64,000 nucleotides of DNA from Sphaerisporangium viridialbum (GCF_049674955.1 NZ_CP187232.1:9858001-9922000), one strand, 5' to 3'; positions 1-7,574 are shown, counted from the first letter of the stretch. Notes: generated by a model not told the origin, from the letters alone. Program-made: numbers and translations.

Positions 1-405
1 ATCCTCACGACGTTCGACCTGGACGAGTACGTCTTCGGGGCGCTCCGCGCCGGGGCCGCCGGATTCCTGCTGAAGAACACCGACGCGGACGCCCTCGTGC
101 AGGCCGTACGGCTGGTGGCGCGCGGCGAGGGACTGATCTCGCCTTCGGTGACCCGGCGGCTGATCGCGGAGTTCGCCGGGACGAGCGAGCGCAGGCCGTA
201 CGACCTGGAGGTCCTGACGCCGCGCGAGCGCGAGGTACTGGGCTGCGTGGCGCGCGGGCTGTCGAACGCGGAGATCGCCCGCGAGCTCGCCATGACCGAG
301 GCCACGGCGAAGACCCACGTCAGCCGGATGCTGGGCAAGCTCGGCCTGCGCAGCCGGGTGCAAGCGGCGATCCTGTACGCGGGATCCTCGGGGTACTCGG
401 TCTAG
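1..405 (+). CDS. NarL/LuxR-type response regulator, C-terminal part (5' truncated by window)
   Basis: Only the last 134 residues are in the window; the reading frame is open from base 1. The visible receiver end has the switch Thr in ILTTF and the conserved Lys in GFLLK, followed by a linker and a LuxR-type helix-turn-helix (about residues 72-124) with LTPREREVL, GLSNAEIA and KTHVSRML. This is a DNA-binding response regulator of a two-component system whose kinase probably lies to the left. The stop codon overlaps the convergent MaoC gene's stop, leaving no terminator space between them. Family assignment is firm; the regulon is unknown. Confidence 0.93.
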   Translation: MLTTFDLDEYVFGALRAGAAGFLLKNTDADALVQAVRLVARGEGLISPSVTRRLIAEFAGTSERRPYDLEVLTPREREVLGCVARGLSNAEIARELAMTEATAKTHVSRMLGKLGLRSRVQAAILYAGSSGYSV

Positions 406-857
406 TCGGTGACGTACAGCGAGAGGGTCTCGGCCACGCAGGCGGGCTTGGTCGTGCCCTGGACCTCGATGGTGACGCGGAGGCTGGAATGTGTGCCGGC
501 GGGGGTGCTCTTGACGTCCAGGAGCTCGGCGCCCGCGCGGATCTTCGCTCCCACGGGCACCGGCGACGGGAAACGCACCTTGTTGAGCCCGTAGTTGATC
601 CCCATCTTCAGGCCGTCCACTCTGAACAGCTCCGTCATGAAGGAGGGCAGCAGGGAGAGGCTGAGGAAGCCGTGGGCGATGGGGCCGCCGAACGGGCCTT
701 CCTTGGCCCGCTCGATGTCAACGTGAATCCACTGGTGGTCGTCGGTGGCGTCGGCGAACAGGTTGACCTGCTCCTGGGTGACCTCACGCCACTCGGTGTA
801 CCCCAGGTGCTCGCCGGTGGCCGCCTTGAGCTCGCTTACGTTCGCGAAGATCCGCAT
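402..857 (-). CDS. MaoC-like (R)-specific enoyl-CoA hydratase
   Basis: A 151-residue single hot-dog-fold protein. The hydratase signature FADATDDHQWIH (about residues 34-45) carries the catalytic Asp and His, and GPIAHGFLSLSLLP matches the conserved MaoC segment after it. It probably hydrates enoyl-CoA in fatty acid or PHA-type metabolism; substrate is unknown. Length is normal for single-domain members. It is convergent with the upstream LuxR gene (stops overlap), and no strong Shine-Dalgarno lies before the ATG, so it may be leaderless. Confidence 0.9.
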   Translation of the reverse strand: MRIFANVSELKAATGEHLGYTEWREVTQEQVNLFADATDDHQWIHVDIERAKEGPFGGPIAHGFLSLSLLPSFMTELFRVDGLKMGINYGLNKVRFPSPVPVGAKIRAGAELLDVKSTPAGTHSSLRVTIEVQGTTKPACVAETLSLYVTD

Positions 858-909
858 GCATGGAATCTTATTCTGCCGACGGGACCCCGGCGAGGTCGGG
901 CGCCCAGCG

Positions 910-1350
910 CTAGAGCGCTCCGGAGTACGACCAGCTCGCGTACCGGGTGATCTGGATCAGGATGACCGGCCCTTGGGGCACGTGATCCGCATATTGGGGA
1001 TATTTCGCGACCAGTGAGGCGAGGGCGGGGAGTCGCTCCTCGTCTCGCTCCTCGTCTCGCTCCACGATGGTGGCCTCGCCGTCGGCGCGGACCCACCACA
1101 GGCGCGTCCAGTCGTCGTCGTAGTGGTCGACCAGGACGCACACCTTCGGGTTCGCCCGGATGTTCCGCAGCCGCCGCAGGTCGGTGGTCCGCTTGGGCTT
1201 GTGATCAATGGCCGTCACGAGGCGATCGCCGTCCAGAGCGAACGTCACCGGCACCAGGTGCGGCGCCCCGTCCTCCCCGACCGTGCCCAGCCTGGCCACC
1301 CGCGCGTCTCTCATCCTCGCGCGGGCCTGGTCGTCTCCGCGGGTCGCCAC
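910..1350 (-). CDS. PPOX-class F420-dependent oxidoreductase, Rv0121-like
   Basis: Split beta-barrel flavin/F420-binding protein of about 146 residues. ARVARLGTV, PHLVPVTFALDGD, HKPKRTTDLRRLRNIRANP and LVDHYDDDWTRLWWVR are the hallmarks of the TIGR03668 (Rv0121) subfamily, expected to use coenzyme F420; the substrate is not predictable. I prefer the GTG at 1350 over an upstream ATG at 1392 because conservation begins just after it and the length then matches the family. A short in-frame repeat (RDEE twice) comes from a 12-bp tandem duplication near 1040-1065. Confidence 0.85.
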   Translation of the reverse strand: MATRGDDQARARMRDARVARLGTVGEDGAPHLVPVTFALDGDRLVTAIDHKPKRTTDLRRLRNIRANPKVCVLVDHYDDDWTRLWWVRADGEATIVERDEERDEERLPALASLVAKYPQYADHVPQGPVILIQITRYASWSYSGAL

Positions 1351-1406
1351 TCGCGTATCCAAGCACGCGGCGTACGCTCCGGCTGTGATCACCGCCGGTA
1401 CGGCGG

Positions 1407-1550
1407 TCAGGTGTCGGGCTGGCGAGGATAGACGTGCTCACCCGGGTGACCGGGGGGCAGCACGCAGCGACTGCCGGACTCGGCCTCGGCGCAGCGTATG
1501 GCTTCGTCCCGCCGTGGGAGCGGTGGCGATTCGGAAAGGGGCGTTTCCAT
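1407..1550 (-). CDS. Small Cys/His-motif protein, unknown function
   Basis: A possible 47-residue protein beginning METPLSESPP. Its C-terminal half has C-x7-C followed by LPPGHPGEH, a CxLPxGHxGxH pattern that recurs in small actinobacterial and phage proteins and looks metal-binding. The start is the ATG at 1550; a GGAG lies farther upstream than usual. A longer reading from 1613 exists but adds low-complexity sequence. It could be a chance ORF; the motif is the main argument for it. Confidence 0.5.
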   Translation of the reverse strand: METPLSESPPLPRRDEAIRCAEAESGSRCVLPPGHPGEHVYPRQPDT

Positions 1551-1974
1551 GGGCTTGCTGCCTGTTCTCCAGGGAGGGGGGGCACCTGGACCGGGACAGA
1601 GACATGATCGCACGCGGTGGATTGATGTTCCCCATGCCTAAGAGAACGATTTTTCACCATTTGTCGGAGTGTGGCGGGCTGACAACCGATCTGCCGGACG
1701 TGCCGGCCTCCAGCGAAGCCGGAGCCGCCAAGCCGAGCCTGCCCATCTTCCGGTACACCTGCGATCTGCTCGGCCTTCGCCCGCCCCCGCAAGAGTTCCT
1801 CGGCTGATCATCTCGCCTGCCTTGACTCGCGCGGCAAGGAAGACCATCACCCGTAGCGCGACCTCGGCTCCGGCCTGGTGCCACAAAGAGTTCACCATAC
1901 CTTTGGAGATCTTTGACTTTATTTGACCCGATTTGACGGTGATCCTGACGGGGTTGGTCGTCTCGCATCCCCAC
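1551..1974. other. Intergenic stretch without a convincing gene
   Basis: Both strands have open frames here but none shows a recognisable domain, ribosome-binding site or consistent codon bias. A short minus-strand reading near 1890 (MVNSLWHQAGAEVALRV) looks protein-like for about 30 residues before the frame degenerates, so this may be a decayed gene. The 3' part is AT-richer (about 1895-1940) and probably holds the promoter of the ribonuclease gene. Confidence 0.4.
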
Positions 1975-1981
1975 AAGGAGG
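1975..1981 (+). promoter_or_regulatory. Ribosome-binding site fixing the GTG start of the ribonuclease
   Basis: A perfect AAGGAGG stands 4 bases before GTG at 1986. This selects the GTG over the in-frame upstream ATG at 1923 and makes the protein begin with a normal signal peptide. Confidence 0.85.
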
Positions 1982-1985
1982 CTTC

Positions 1986-2399
1986 GTGCACACCCTGCAA
2001 CGCCCCCGACCTTCCTGGCCCGCACGGCTCATCATCATGCTGGCCGCCATCACGTCCCTGATCGGCGGTGTCGGCATCACCCCCGCCGACGCGTCGGTCA
2101 TCAACTCCTGCACCATCTCCCGGTGCTCCGACGCGCGGTCGGCCAAGACGAACTGGGCCGCCAAGGGCTACCCCACCACCGCCGGCTGGTACACCTGGCC
2201 CGACGGTAGGTACAACTACACTGGCGGACGCTTCCAGAACCGAGAGGGCCAACTTCCCAGCGGCGCCACCTACTACGAGTACGACGTGTACTCGCGGGCG
2301 CAGGGCGCGGCGCGTGACGCGTACCGCATCGTGGTCAACCGCAGCACCGGCGTGGTCTGGTTCTCGCCGAACCACTACACCGACTTCTACAAGCTCTAG
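1986..2399 (+). CDS. Secreted guanyl-type ribonuclease (RNase Sa/barnase superfamily, N1/T1 type)
   Basis: A 137-residue precursor: basic N-terminus, hydrophobic segment (LIIMLAAITSLIGGVGI) and Ala-rich cleavage region (about residues 32-36), then a small ribonuclease domain. GGRFQNREGQLP, YYEYDVYS and NHYTDF match microbial RNases such as RNase Sa: Glu in YYEYDV as general base, Arg residues around GAARDAYRIV and the His in NHYTDF as general acid. It should cleave RNA after guanosine outside the cell. The next gene, 8 bases on, is a barstar-like inhibitor, so the pair is a toxin with its cytoplasmic protector. Cys residues near the mature N-terminus (NSCTISRC) could form a disulfide. Confidence 0.92.
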   Translation: MHTLQRPRPSWPARLIIMLAAITSLIGGVGITPADASVINSCTISRCSDARSAKTNWAAKGYPTTAGWYTWPDGRYNYTGGRFQNREGQLPSGATYYEYDVYSRAQGAARDAYRIVVNRSTGVVWFSPNHYTDFYKL

Positions 2400-2407
2400 G
2401 AACTCCC

Positions 2408-2785
2408 ATGACATCCGCCGCACGTCCGCTGCCGCGATGGCTGACGGTGTCCACCGGCCCGGCGCCGGCGGTCGTCGACGGGCGCTCATGCCAGACCCGC
2501 GCCGCCTTCTTCGAGGAGGCGGCGCGGGCTCTGCGCTTTCCTGAGTACTTCGGCCGCAACTGGGACGCACTCGCCGACTCCCTGCGCGACGCGACCCGCA
2601 CAGGGAACGTCACCCTGATCGTCGAGCACGCTGAGGACCTGCTCAGTGCCGAGCCCCCCGAACAGCTCGCCACCCTGCTCGCGATCCTGGCCGAAGCCGC
2701 CGAAACCGGCCTCACCCTGACGCTCCGCACCGACCCCTCCCACGAAGCGCCCCTCCGCCGGCGAATCACCGCCGCTCTGACCTGA
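2408..2785 (+). CDS. Barstar-family ribonuclease inhibitor
   Basis: A 125-residue cytoplasmic protein with the barstar core FPEYFGRNWDALADSLRD (about residues 44-61), followed by the usual helix and a beta strand rich in Leu/Thr. Barstar binds the active site of barnase-type RNases, and known barstar also inhibits RNase Sa, so this protein very likely protects the producer from the ribonuclease encoded just upstream on the same transcript. It has about 35 more residues than classical barstar (90), mainly N-terminal. No signal peptide, consistent with intracellular immunity. Confidence 0.92.
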   Translation: MTSAARPLPRWLTVSTGPAPAVVDGRSCQTRAAFFEEAARALRFPEYFGRNWDALADSLRDATRTGNVTLIVEHAEDLLSAEPPEQLATLLAILAEAAETGLTLTLRTDPSHEAPLRRRITAALT

Positions 2786-3201
2786 CCAGCGGACCGGAAA
2801 GGCGACAACCTGCCCGCGTCCCACCGGGCACGATCCGCACTTGGCTCCGTGGCGTTCGCCGGTGGCAGACCTGATCAAGAGGGGGCCACGGGTGCCCCTG
2901 GCGCGCCCGTCATCTCACCGGAGCCAAACTGCGGGCCCCCTTGATCATCCCCTGACGGGCACGGCAGCGAGGCGGGTCATCGGCTGCCCGGGGCCACCGT
3001 GCGCAGGGTGCCCACCGCGCATGACTCGACCTTTCGAGACATGCCATTACAGGACGTTGTAATCCTTGTAAAGGGCGATTGTTTACGAATGCCCGCGCCG
3101 ATCTTCACGAAGATCCGTTCCAGCGTTTCATGACATTTCGCTTCATCGTAGGCGGTGTAGAACCCTGCCCTGAGAGGCACCCCCCAAACAAAGGCAGACC
3201 C
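2786..3201. other. Intergenic region upstream of the phospholipase gene
   Basis: No gene is supported. The first part is GC-rich; around 3050-3090 the sequence turns AT-rich (GTTGTAATCCTTGTAAAGG and a further TTGTTTACG), which is where a promoter for the secreted phospholipase would be expected. Confidence 0.4.
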
Positions 3202-3723
3202 ATGTTCAAGCGAGCCCTCGCGACCGTCGCCCTCTCCTTCGCCACATTAGCCGGATTAACGCTGCCCGCCTACGCGGTGACACTGGAGCAAAAGGTCGCC
3301 GTACTTTCCCAGTTCTCCCAGCCCACGGCGGCCAGCGCCGCCAGCTGGCGCTCTGCCTGGCAGAACCAGGCGAGCTGGGCGGACTATGCCTTCGACTGGT
3401 CGACCGACCTCTGTTCGGCCAGTCCCGACCAGCCGCTCGGCTTCGACTTCAGAATGCCATGCCGACGTCACGACTTCGGTTACCGCAACTACAAGGCGGT
3501 GAACCAGTTCCCGGCGAACAAGACGCACATCGACGACGCGTTCTACTTCGATATGAAGCAGGTTTGCGCGGGATATTCCACCATCCCCAGGAACACCTGT
3601 AACGGCATCGCCTGGACCTACTACCAGGCGGTCAGGGAATTCGGCACCCTCAACGTCACCCAGGCGCAGATCGACCGAATCCGCCAGAACGCTGAACAAG
3701 CCGCCCAAAACTCCGAGATGTAA
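3202..3723 (+). CDS. Secreted prokaryotic phospholipase A2
   Basis: A 173-residue precursor with a clear signal peptide (MFKRALATVALSFATLAGLTLPAYA, AYA cleavage). The mature part has the prokaryotic PLA2 signature: DLCSASPD, then PCRRHDFGYRNY with the catalytic His-Asp pair, then KTHIDDAFYFDMKQVC. Cys residues flank the active-site helix as in Streptomyces violaceoruber PLA2. It should hydrolyse the sn-2 ester of phospholipids in a calcium-dependent way outside the cell. A longer frame opens at 3079, but ATG 3202 gives the signal peptide. Three hairpins follow the gene. Its position beside a secreted RNase suggests a group of exported, potentially antagonistic enzymes. Confidence 0.9.
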   Translation: MFKRALATVALSFATLAGLTLPAYAVTLEQKVAVLSQFSQPTAASAASWRSAWQNQASWADYAFDWSTDLCSASPDQPLGFDFRMPCRRHDFGYRNYKAVNQFPANKTHIDDAFYFDMKQVCAGYSTIPRNTCNGIAWTYYQAVREFGTLNVTQAQIDRIRQNAEQAAQNSEM

Positions 3724-3755
3724 CTCATCCCGCTCCGCTCCACTCCCTGGCCTCC

Positions 3756-3782
3756 GCCGGGCCGGCTTCGTGCCGGCCCGGC
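3756..3782 (+). terminator. Hairpin downstream of phospholipase gene
   Basis: Perfect 11-bp stem GCCGGGCCGGC with loop TTCGT. No T-run follows, as is usual in high-GC actinomycetes. Confidence 0.65.
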
Positions 3783-3822
3783 ACACCCGGAGGGCCCAGC
3801 CCGCCGCTTCCAACGTGGACGG

Positions 3823-3848
3823 CCCTGGAAGGTGACCCCCTTCCAGGG
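3823..3848. terminator. Second hairpin downstream of phospholipase gene
   Basis: Perfect 10-bp stem CCCTGGAAGG / CCTTCCAGGG with a 6-base loop, 40 bases after the first hairpin; could act on either strand. Confidence 0.55.
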
Positions 3849-3872
3849 TTCAGCGGGGCCCTTGCAAGTTCG

Positions 3873-3923
3873 ATGTATCAAATCCACCCTCTAGCACGGC
3901 CCCGTGAGCGGGATTCGATACAT
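3873..3923. repeat. Long-armed inverted repeat, copy 1 of a dispersed hairpin element
   Basis: Arms ATGTATCAAATCC (3873-3885) and GGATTCGATACAT (3911-3923) pair over 13 bp with one mismatch around a GC-rich loop containing GCACGG. A very similar element occurs at 15640-15686, sharing ATGTATCAAATCC, and both are followed a few tens of bases on by CGTTTCACGA. See findings. Confidence 0.6.
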
Positions 3924-4055
3924 AGACCTCCCGGCCTGCTCCCGACCCGAAGCACGATTGGCCGCCTCGCAGCCGTTTCACGACAGCACAGGCCAGACGG
4001 GCGACCACCTCATGCGGCATCATGCTCTTTGGCGCTGTATGAGAGGAGCCGGCAG

Positions 4056-4439
4056 GTGCAAAACAAGTCTGGCGAGGTCGACCGCTTCATGACGGCCCTC
4101 GATCACCCCTTGAAGACGGGGGTCGAACAGCTGAGGTCGGCGATTTTGGCGTCGAACGCGGATATCTCCGAGCATGTGAAATGGAATGCCCCGAGCTTCC
4201 GCTATGACGGACACGACCGGGTGACCTTCCGCCTTCGGCCAGGTGATCGGCTGCAACTCATCTTCCATCGTGGGGCGAAGGTCCGAGCCGACAGCGCTGA
4301 GTTCGCCTTTCAGGACCCGACTGGTCTGATGACGTGGCTCGCACCTGACCGGGGTGTGGTCTCGTTCCCAGACCTGGAAGCCGTCCAGTCCCAGCAGACA
4401 GCGGTGGTGTCCTTGGTCAACCAGTGGCTCCGGGCGTAG
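4056..4439 (+). CDS. DUF1801 (YdhG-like) family protein
   Basis: About 127 residues. The body, TGVEQLRSAILASN followed by KWNAPSFRYDGHDRVTF and LQLIFHRGAK, is the DUF1801 fold (SCP2-like alpha/beta, related to YdhG/YjbR groups); biochemical role unknown. I chose GTG 4056 because AGGAG lies about 8 bases upstream and the family domain begins right after; the frame stays open to 3873 without conserved sequence. It stands alone between intergenic regions, just outside the tRNA-Ser derived repeat. Confidence 0.75.
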   Translation: MQNKSGEVDRFMTALDHPLKTGVEQLRSAILASNADISEHVKWNAPSFRYDGHDRVTFRLRPGDRLQLIFHRGAKVRADSAEFAFQDPTGLMTWLAPDRGVVSFPDLEAVQSQQTAVVSLVNQWLRA

Positions 4440-4609
4440 CAGTGAGGCTCCCGTCTGGATCCATGCCCTGTTTCTAAGCGGGGCGTGATCGGATCAAACC
4501 CGCGCTGTCAGCCTGGAGATCCCCAGCGAGATCCACCACATCCGTGATCCGCGGCAGGCAACCGCAACCCTTTACGGGGATCAGAAAGGCCGCCACTCAA
4601 AGATCGAGT

Positions 4610-4681
4610 GAGGGCCTCTGAGGTGCGGAGGCTCGGGGATTTGAACCCCGGATGGGCTGTAGACCCAAACCGCATCAGCAG
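4610..4681 (-). repeat. Copy of the 3' half of tRNA-Ser(GCU): candidate att site
   Basis: 72 bp matching 7077-7148: 66 identical bases, one mismatch (4676), then 5 identical. It covers the 3' half of the tRNA (anticodon arm to acceptor stem) plus 16 bases of downstream flank, then homology stops. It is too short to be a tRNA. Orientation fits an element inserted at the 3' end of the minus-strand tRNA at 7093-7182, with this as the far junction. Confidence 0.85.
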
Positions 4682-4930
4682 CTCGGATCTTGGCCGTTCA
4701 ATGCGGTTCAACCTGGACCAACGTGCGCAACCGGTCCGACTGGAACGGCACGGTACGGCGGTGAACTGCAACCCAAACTGCAACCCCGGACGCCCGATGA
4801 CCGCTACAGCTTCGTCTCTGGCTGGCATCACATTGCGGCGCACGAAGATGCATGCACAAGGTAATTGATCGACAACTATCCGTTATGGCATGGTGGCTTG
4901 AGTCTTGATCAACTCTTCTGGGAGGCATCC
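4682..4930. other. Element-internal flank without a convincing gene
   Basis: No domain-bearing frame. Short direct repeats of AACTGCAACC type (4763-4785) resemble the sequence often found next to att sites and integrase 3' ends in actinomycete elements; this may be the scar of a lost integrase. The lectin gene promoter must lie at the right end, where the composition is AT-richer (4858-4915). Confidence 0.4.
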
Positions 4931-5464
4931 ATGCTTGCTCGCCGTCTGCTGGCCGCCGCCGTCATCTCCGCCGCCATGGGCGCGGTCACCCCTCTACCTG
5001 CGGTGGCCTCTGCTCATCAGCCCGCCAGCCGCACCGCCTTGGTCGGGCCCCCAATATGCGTCGACGTCAGCAACAACCGTGGCAACGGCACCCTGATGTA
5101 CCAGTGGCAGTGCGACAGCAACAACACCAACCAGAAGTTCGTCATCGAGGACGGCCTCATCAAGGTGCAAGACACCATCGGCAAGAGCCAGGTGATGTGT
5201 CTGGACTCCTCCAACGGCCGAACCAACGGCACCCGGGTCTACCAGTGGCAATGCGTGGGTAACACTAACCAGCTCTGGGTCATCCAGAGAGGCCAGATCA
5301 TCCTCAAGTCCACCCTCAACGCAGGCAACCGCCTATGCCTGGACGCCACCAACGGCCGCGGCAACGGCACCCAGGTGTACCTGTGGCAGTGCGACCCCAA
5401 CAACACCAACCAGAAGTTCGTCATCGAAGATGGCCAGATCGTGATCAAGGACACCTTGCCCTGA
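4931..5464 (+). CDS. Secreted ricin-B-type (RICIN/CBM13) lectin
   Basis: A 177-residue precursor: signal peptide MLARRLLAAAVISAAMGAVT with Ala-rich cleavage site near residue 28, then one beta-trefoil. Three repeats carry the CxD...NGRxNGTxVxxWxC pattern (ICVDVSNNRGNGT, MCLDSSNGRTNGT, LCLDATNGRGNGT), each ending in a QxW-like motif (NQKFVI, NQLWVI, NQKFVI). RICIN domains bind galactose- or xylan-like sugars. GGGAGG six bases before ATG fixes the start. There is no catalytic domain, which is less common; it may be a free-standing lectin. It lies inside the tRNA-bounded segment. Confidence 0.88.
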   Translation: MLARRLLAAAVISAAMGAVTPLPAVASAHQPASRTALVGPPICVDVSNNRGNGTLMYQWQCDSNNTNQKFVIEDGLIKVQDTIGKSQVMCLDSSNGRTNGTRVYQWQCVGNTNQLWVIQRGQIILKSTLNAGNRLCLDATNGRGNGTQVYLWQCDPNNTNQKFVIEDGQIVIKDTLP

Positions 5465-5644
5465 TCTCTGCGGGCGGCTCGGAGTCGCGCCACCGGCCGG
5501 GACCGGCGCCCACGCCGCACGCCCGGGGGCGGAGCGGGCGGCGGGCCGTGCGGCGGCGAGCGCCGCCGCGCTTAGCACAACGTTCTACACGGGCCCTTTC
5601 CTGCGAATGTGACGATCTCAAAAGACAGCCATCGAGAAATCACC

Positions 5645-5680
5645 TTGCTGCCCTCTCCTGATGACTGGAGAGGGCAGCAA
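5645..5680. terminator. Strong bidirectional hairpin between convergent genes
   Basis: A perfect 14-bp stem TTGCTGCCCTCTCC with an 8-base loop, between the lectin gene and the convergent oxidoreductase. The preceding 150 bases are GC-rich with no gene. Confidence 0.85.
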
Positions 5681-5705
5681 TCATTGGGTGGAAGGCATTC
5701 TGCGG

Positions 5706-6641
5706 TCAGGAGTTGAAGTCGAGCACCAGGCGCCCACGGATACCGCCGGCTTCGAGCAGCCGGTGCGCCTCGGCGGCCTGCTCAGCCGGTAGCACCCGGG
5801 CGACCCGCGGCGTCACGGCCTTCGCCTCGGCCTGCTGCCGCAGCCAATCCAGCGCGGCGGTGTCCTTGGCCGAAAGGACCACCAGCACCTTGTGCACCTT
5901 GATGCCGCGTCCGGGGTCGCCGTCCCAGCCTCGGAGCACGGCCATCCCGCCACCGTCACGGACCGCGGGGGCAATGCGCTCGTTGAGGAGTGCTCCATCG
6001 GCGACACCGTCGACGCCTTCGGGGTGCAGCTCACGAATGCGGTCGGCAACGTCGTCACCGCGGCGCACGACCACGTCGGCGCCCAGGTCGCGCACCAGTT
6101 GCTCGTCGGCCGCGGAGGCGTCGGCGAGGACGCGCAGCCCGGCGGCTTTCGCGAGCTGGACGACGTAGCCGCCGTAAATGCCGGCCGCGCCGGTCACCGC
6201 GATCGTCTGGCCTGGCGAGAGGTCGAGATGGTCGAGCGTCAGTTTGGCGGTGAGCCCGTTCATCGGCAGCGTCGAGGCGGCGAAGAAGCCCGCCCCCTCC
6301 GGTATCCGGACCACCGACTCGGCCGGTACGACGATCTGGTCGGCGTAGGTGCCGCCGTTCGGTCCCATTGGCAGCACGAGGGCCATCACCTTGTCCCCGA
6401 CCTGCCAGGGGGCGCCCTCGCCGACTTCGCTGATCTCCCCGGCGGCGTCCATCCCTGGTATGTAGGGCGGTCGATCCCTGAGGGGCCCGAAATGGCCTGC
6501 CCGCAGCGCGATGTCGCTGGGGTTCACCGCCGCCGCGTAGACGCGGATGCGCACTTCGCCTGGACCGGCGTGGGGCTCAGGGACGTCGACGACTTGTATC
6601 TTGTCCGGGCCGCCGAACTCGATGAAGCCAATAGCTCTCAT
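5706..6641 (-). CDS. Zinc-independent MDR-family NADP-dependent quinone oxidoreductase
   Basis: About 311 residues of the medium-chain reductase superfamily. GroES-like N-domain: VPEPHAGPGEVRIRVYAAAVNPSD, and PGMDAAGEISEVG with GDKV. Rossmann part: TIAVTGAAGIYGGYVVQLAKAAG binds NAD(P)H. No structural-zinc Cys cluster is present, so it belongs to the quinone oxidoreductase (QOR) branch and reduces quinones or enones. ATG 6641 (MRAIGFIEFGGPD) is the family start. It lies inside the segment bounded by the tRNA-Ser repeats, convergent with the lectin gene. Confidence 0.88.
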   Translation of the reverse strand: MRAIGFIEFGGPDKIQVVDVPEPHAGPGEVRIRVYAAAVNPSDIALRAGHFGPLRDRPPYIPGMDAAGEISEVGEGAPWQVGDKVMALVLPMGPNGGTYADQIVVPAESVVRIPEGAGFFAASTLPMNGLTAKLTLDHLDLSPGQTIAVTGAAGIYGGYVVQLAKAAGLRVLADASAADEQLVRDLGADVVVRRGDDVADRIRELHPEGVDGVADGALLNERIAPAVRDGGGMAVLRGWDGDPGRGIKVHKVLVVLSAKDTAALDWLRQQAEAKAVTPRVARVLPAEQAAEAHRLLEAGGIRGRLVLDFNS

Positions 6642-7076
6642 GACGGCCAGGCTAGCCACTTGTCCGGATCAAGAGCAGGGGGCACATTCCGTCCGGGAGA
6701 GTGCTCCCATTAGCCCAATGTCATGAAGTTGACCCGGCCATGGAGGGCGACAACCGCGCCCCACCCGGCCCGCCCCCGACCGACCAGCGAGAGCTATGGG
6801 CGTGGACGGCGCCCTCACTCGAGAGGCAGGAGGCAACCCTGGACGCACTACACCTCCGGTGACCACGAAGGGTGACGATCGGGCGTCACCTCAGGCGAGA
6901 CCGTGGGCACCTGCGAGAGCTGATCCGGAGGGCGGTGCCGGCCGCGGCCTTTCTCCGTTTTACCCACGTCCCTGCCCGTTGTTTCCGGCGGGACTCCGGC
7001 CGCCGCGTGCACGCCTTGGAAACTGCAACCCTGAGCCTGTTCGGGCAGCAGAGAGGCCCTCGTCCGAGAACTCGGA
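6642..7076. other. Intergenic region at the tRNA-proximal end of the putative element
   Basis: No supported gene. It contains the promoter region of the oxidoreductase and, close to 7055-7085, a hairpin AGAGGCCCTC...GAGAGGGCCTCT that would terminate tRNA-Ser transcription on the minus strand. The corresponding place near 4587-4615 has a diverged hairpin. Confidence 0.4.
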
Positions 7077-7148
7077 GAGGGCCTCTGAGGTGCGGAGGCT
7101 CGGGGATTTGAACCCCGGATGGGCTGTAGACCCAAACCGCATTAGCAG
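7077..7148 (-). repeat. tRNA-side copy of the 72-bp direct repeat
   Basis: Matches 4610-4681 in the same orientation, 2,467 bp apart. Here it is embedded in the intact tRNA gene; the tRNA 5' half (7149-7182) is present only at this end. Confidence 0.85.
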
Positions 7149-7182
7149 TGCGGCGCCATAGACCTGACTAGGCGAAGCCTCC
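7093..7182 (-). tRNA. tRNA-Ser (anticodon GCU)
   Basis: Reading the minus strand, GGAGGCT pairs with AGCCTCC as acceptor stem, the anticodon loop has CTGCTAA (anticodon GCU), a long class II variable arm is present, and GGTTCAAATCC forms the T loop. 90 bases, CCA not encoded. It is the integration target implied by the 72-bp repeat. Confidence 0.95.
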
Positions 7183-7438
7183 TGATAGCCCGTCGGCTCG
7201 CTTGGAGCCCGACCGGCTCAGCACAGAGTACCGGCCTTGATGCTGGGCGGCAAAGTGGATTCGCCGTGGCGGTCGAACATGTCGCGCATAGGACGCTTCG
7301 TCCCTGGCCGTGGGTAGGTCACCGCCTCAGCCGTGACCCGGTACGTCACTGATCGCCCCCGGGCATTCCCCCGCAATTCGCCAGGTCAGCCAGGGGTGCC
7401 ACTGTAGATCGGCGTGTCTCCACATACAGGAAGAGAGG

Positions 7439-7485
7439 TTTCCCACACTCTGTATCCACAGCCTGTGGATACAGAGTGTGGGAAC
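7439..7485. repeat. 45-bp perfect palindrome
   Basis: Bases 7440-7461 are the exact inverse complement of 7463-7484 around a single central C at 7462 (arms TTCCCACACTCTGTATCCAC... on each side). It lies about 90 bases past the yceI stop and 260 bases before tRNA-Ser on the same strand. The arms contain GTATCCACA, one base off a DnaA box. Terminator, operator or cruciform roles are all possible. The rest of 7183-7574 shows no gene. Confidence 0.85.
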
Positions 7486-7574
7486 CGCGGAATCAGCTAC
7501 ACCGCACGGCCTCGTACAGGACAAGGCACGCCCTCAGCTTGAGCTCACAGCCGGAGCTCCTTGATCCTGAAGGA

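Noticed and set aside
3756..3923. CRISPR or other spacer array suspected from three hairpins in a row
   Set aside because: The hairpins differ in sequence and are not regularly spaced; no cas gene is in the window.
4608..4868. Apparent small gene across the left tRNA repeat
   Set aside because: It is the read-through of the tRNA-derived repeat and adjoining repeats; no domain, SD or conservation. Kept as an att-like repeat instead.
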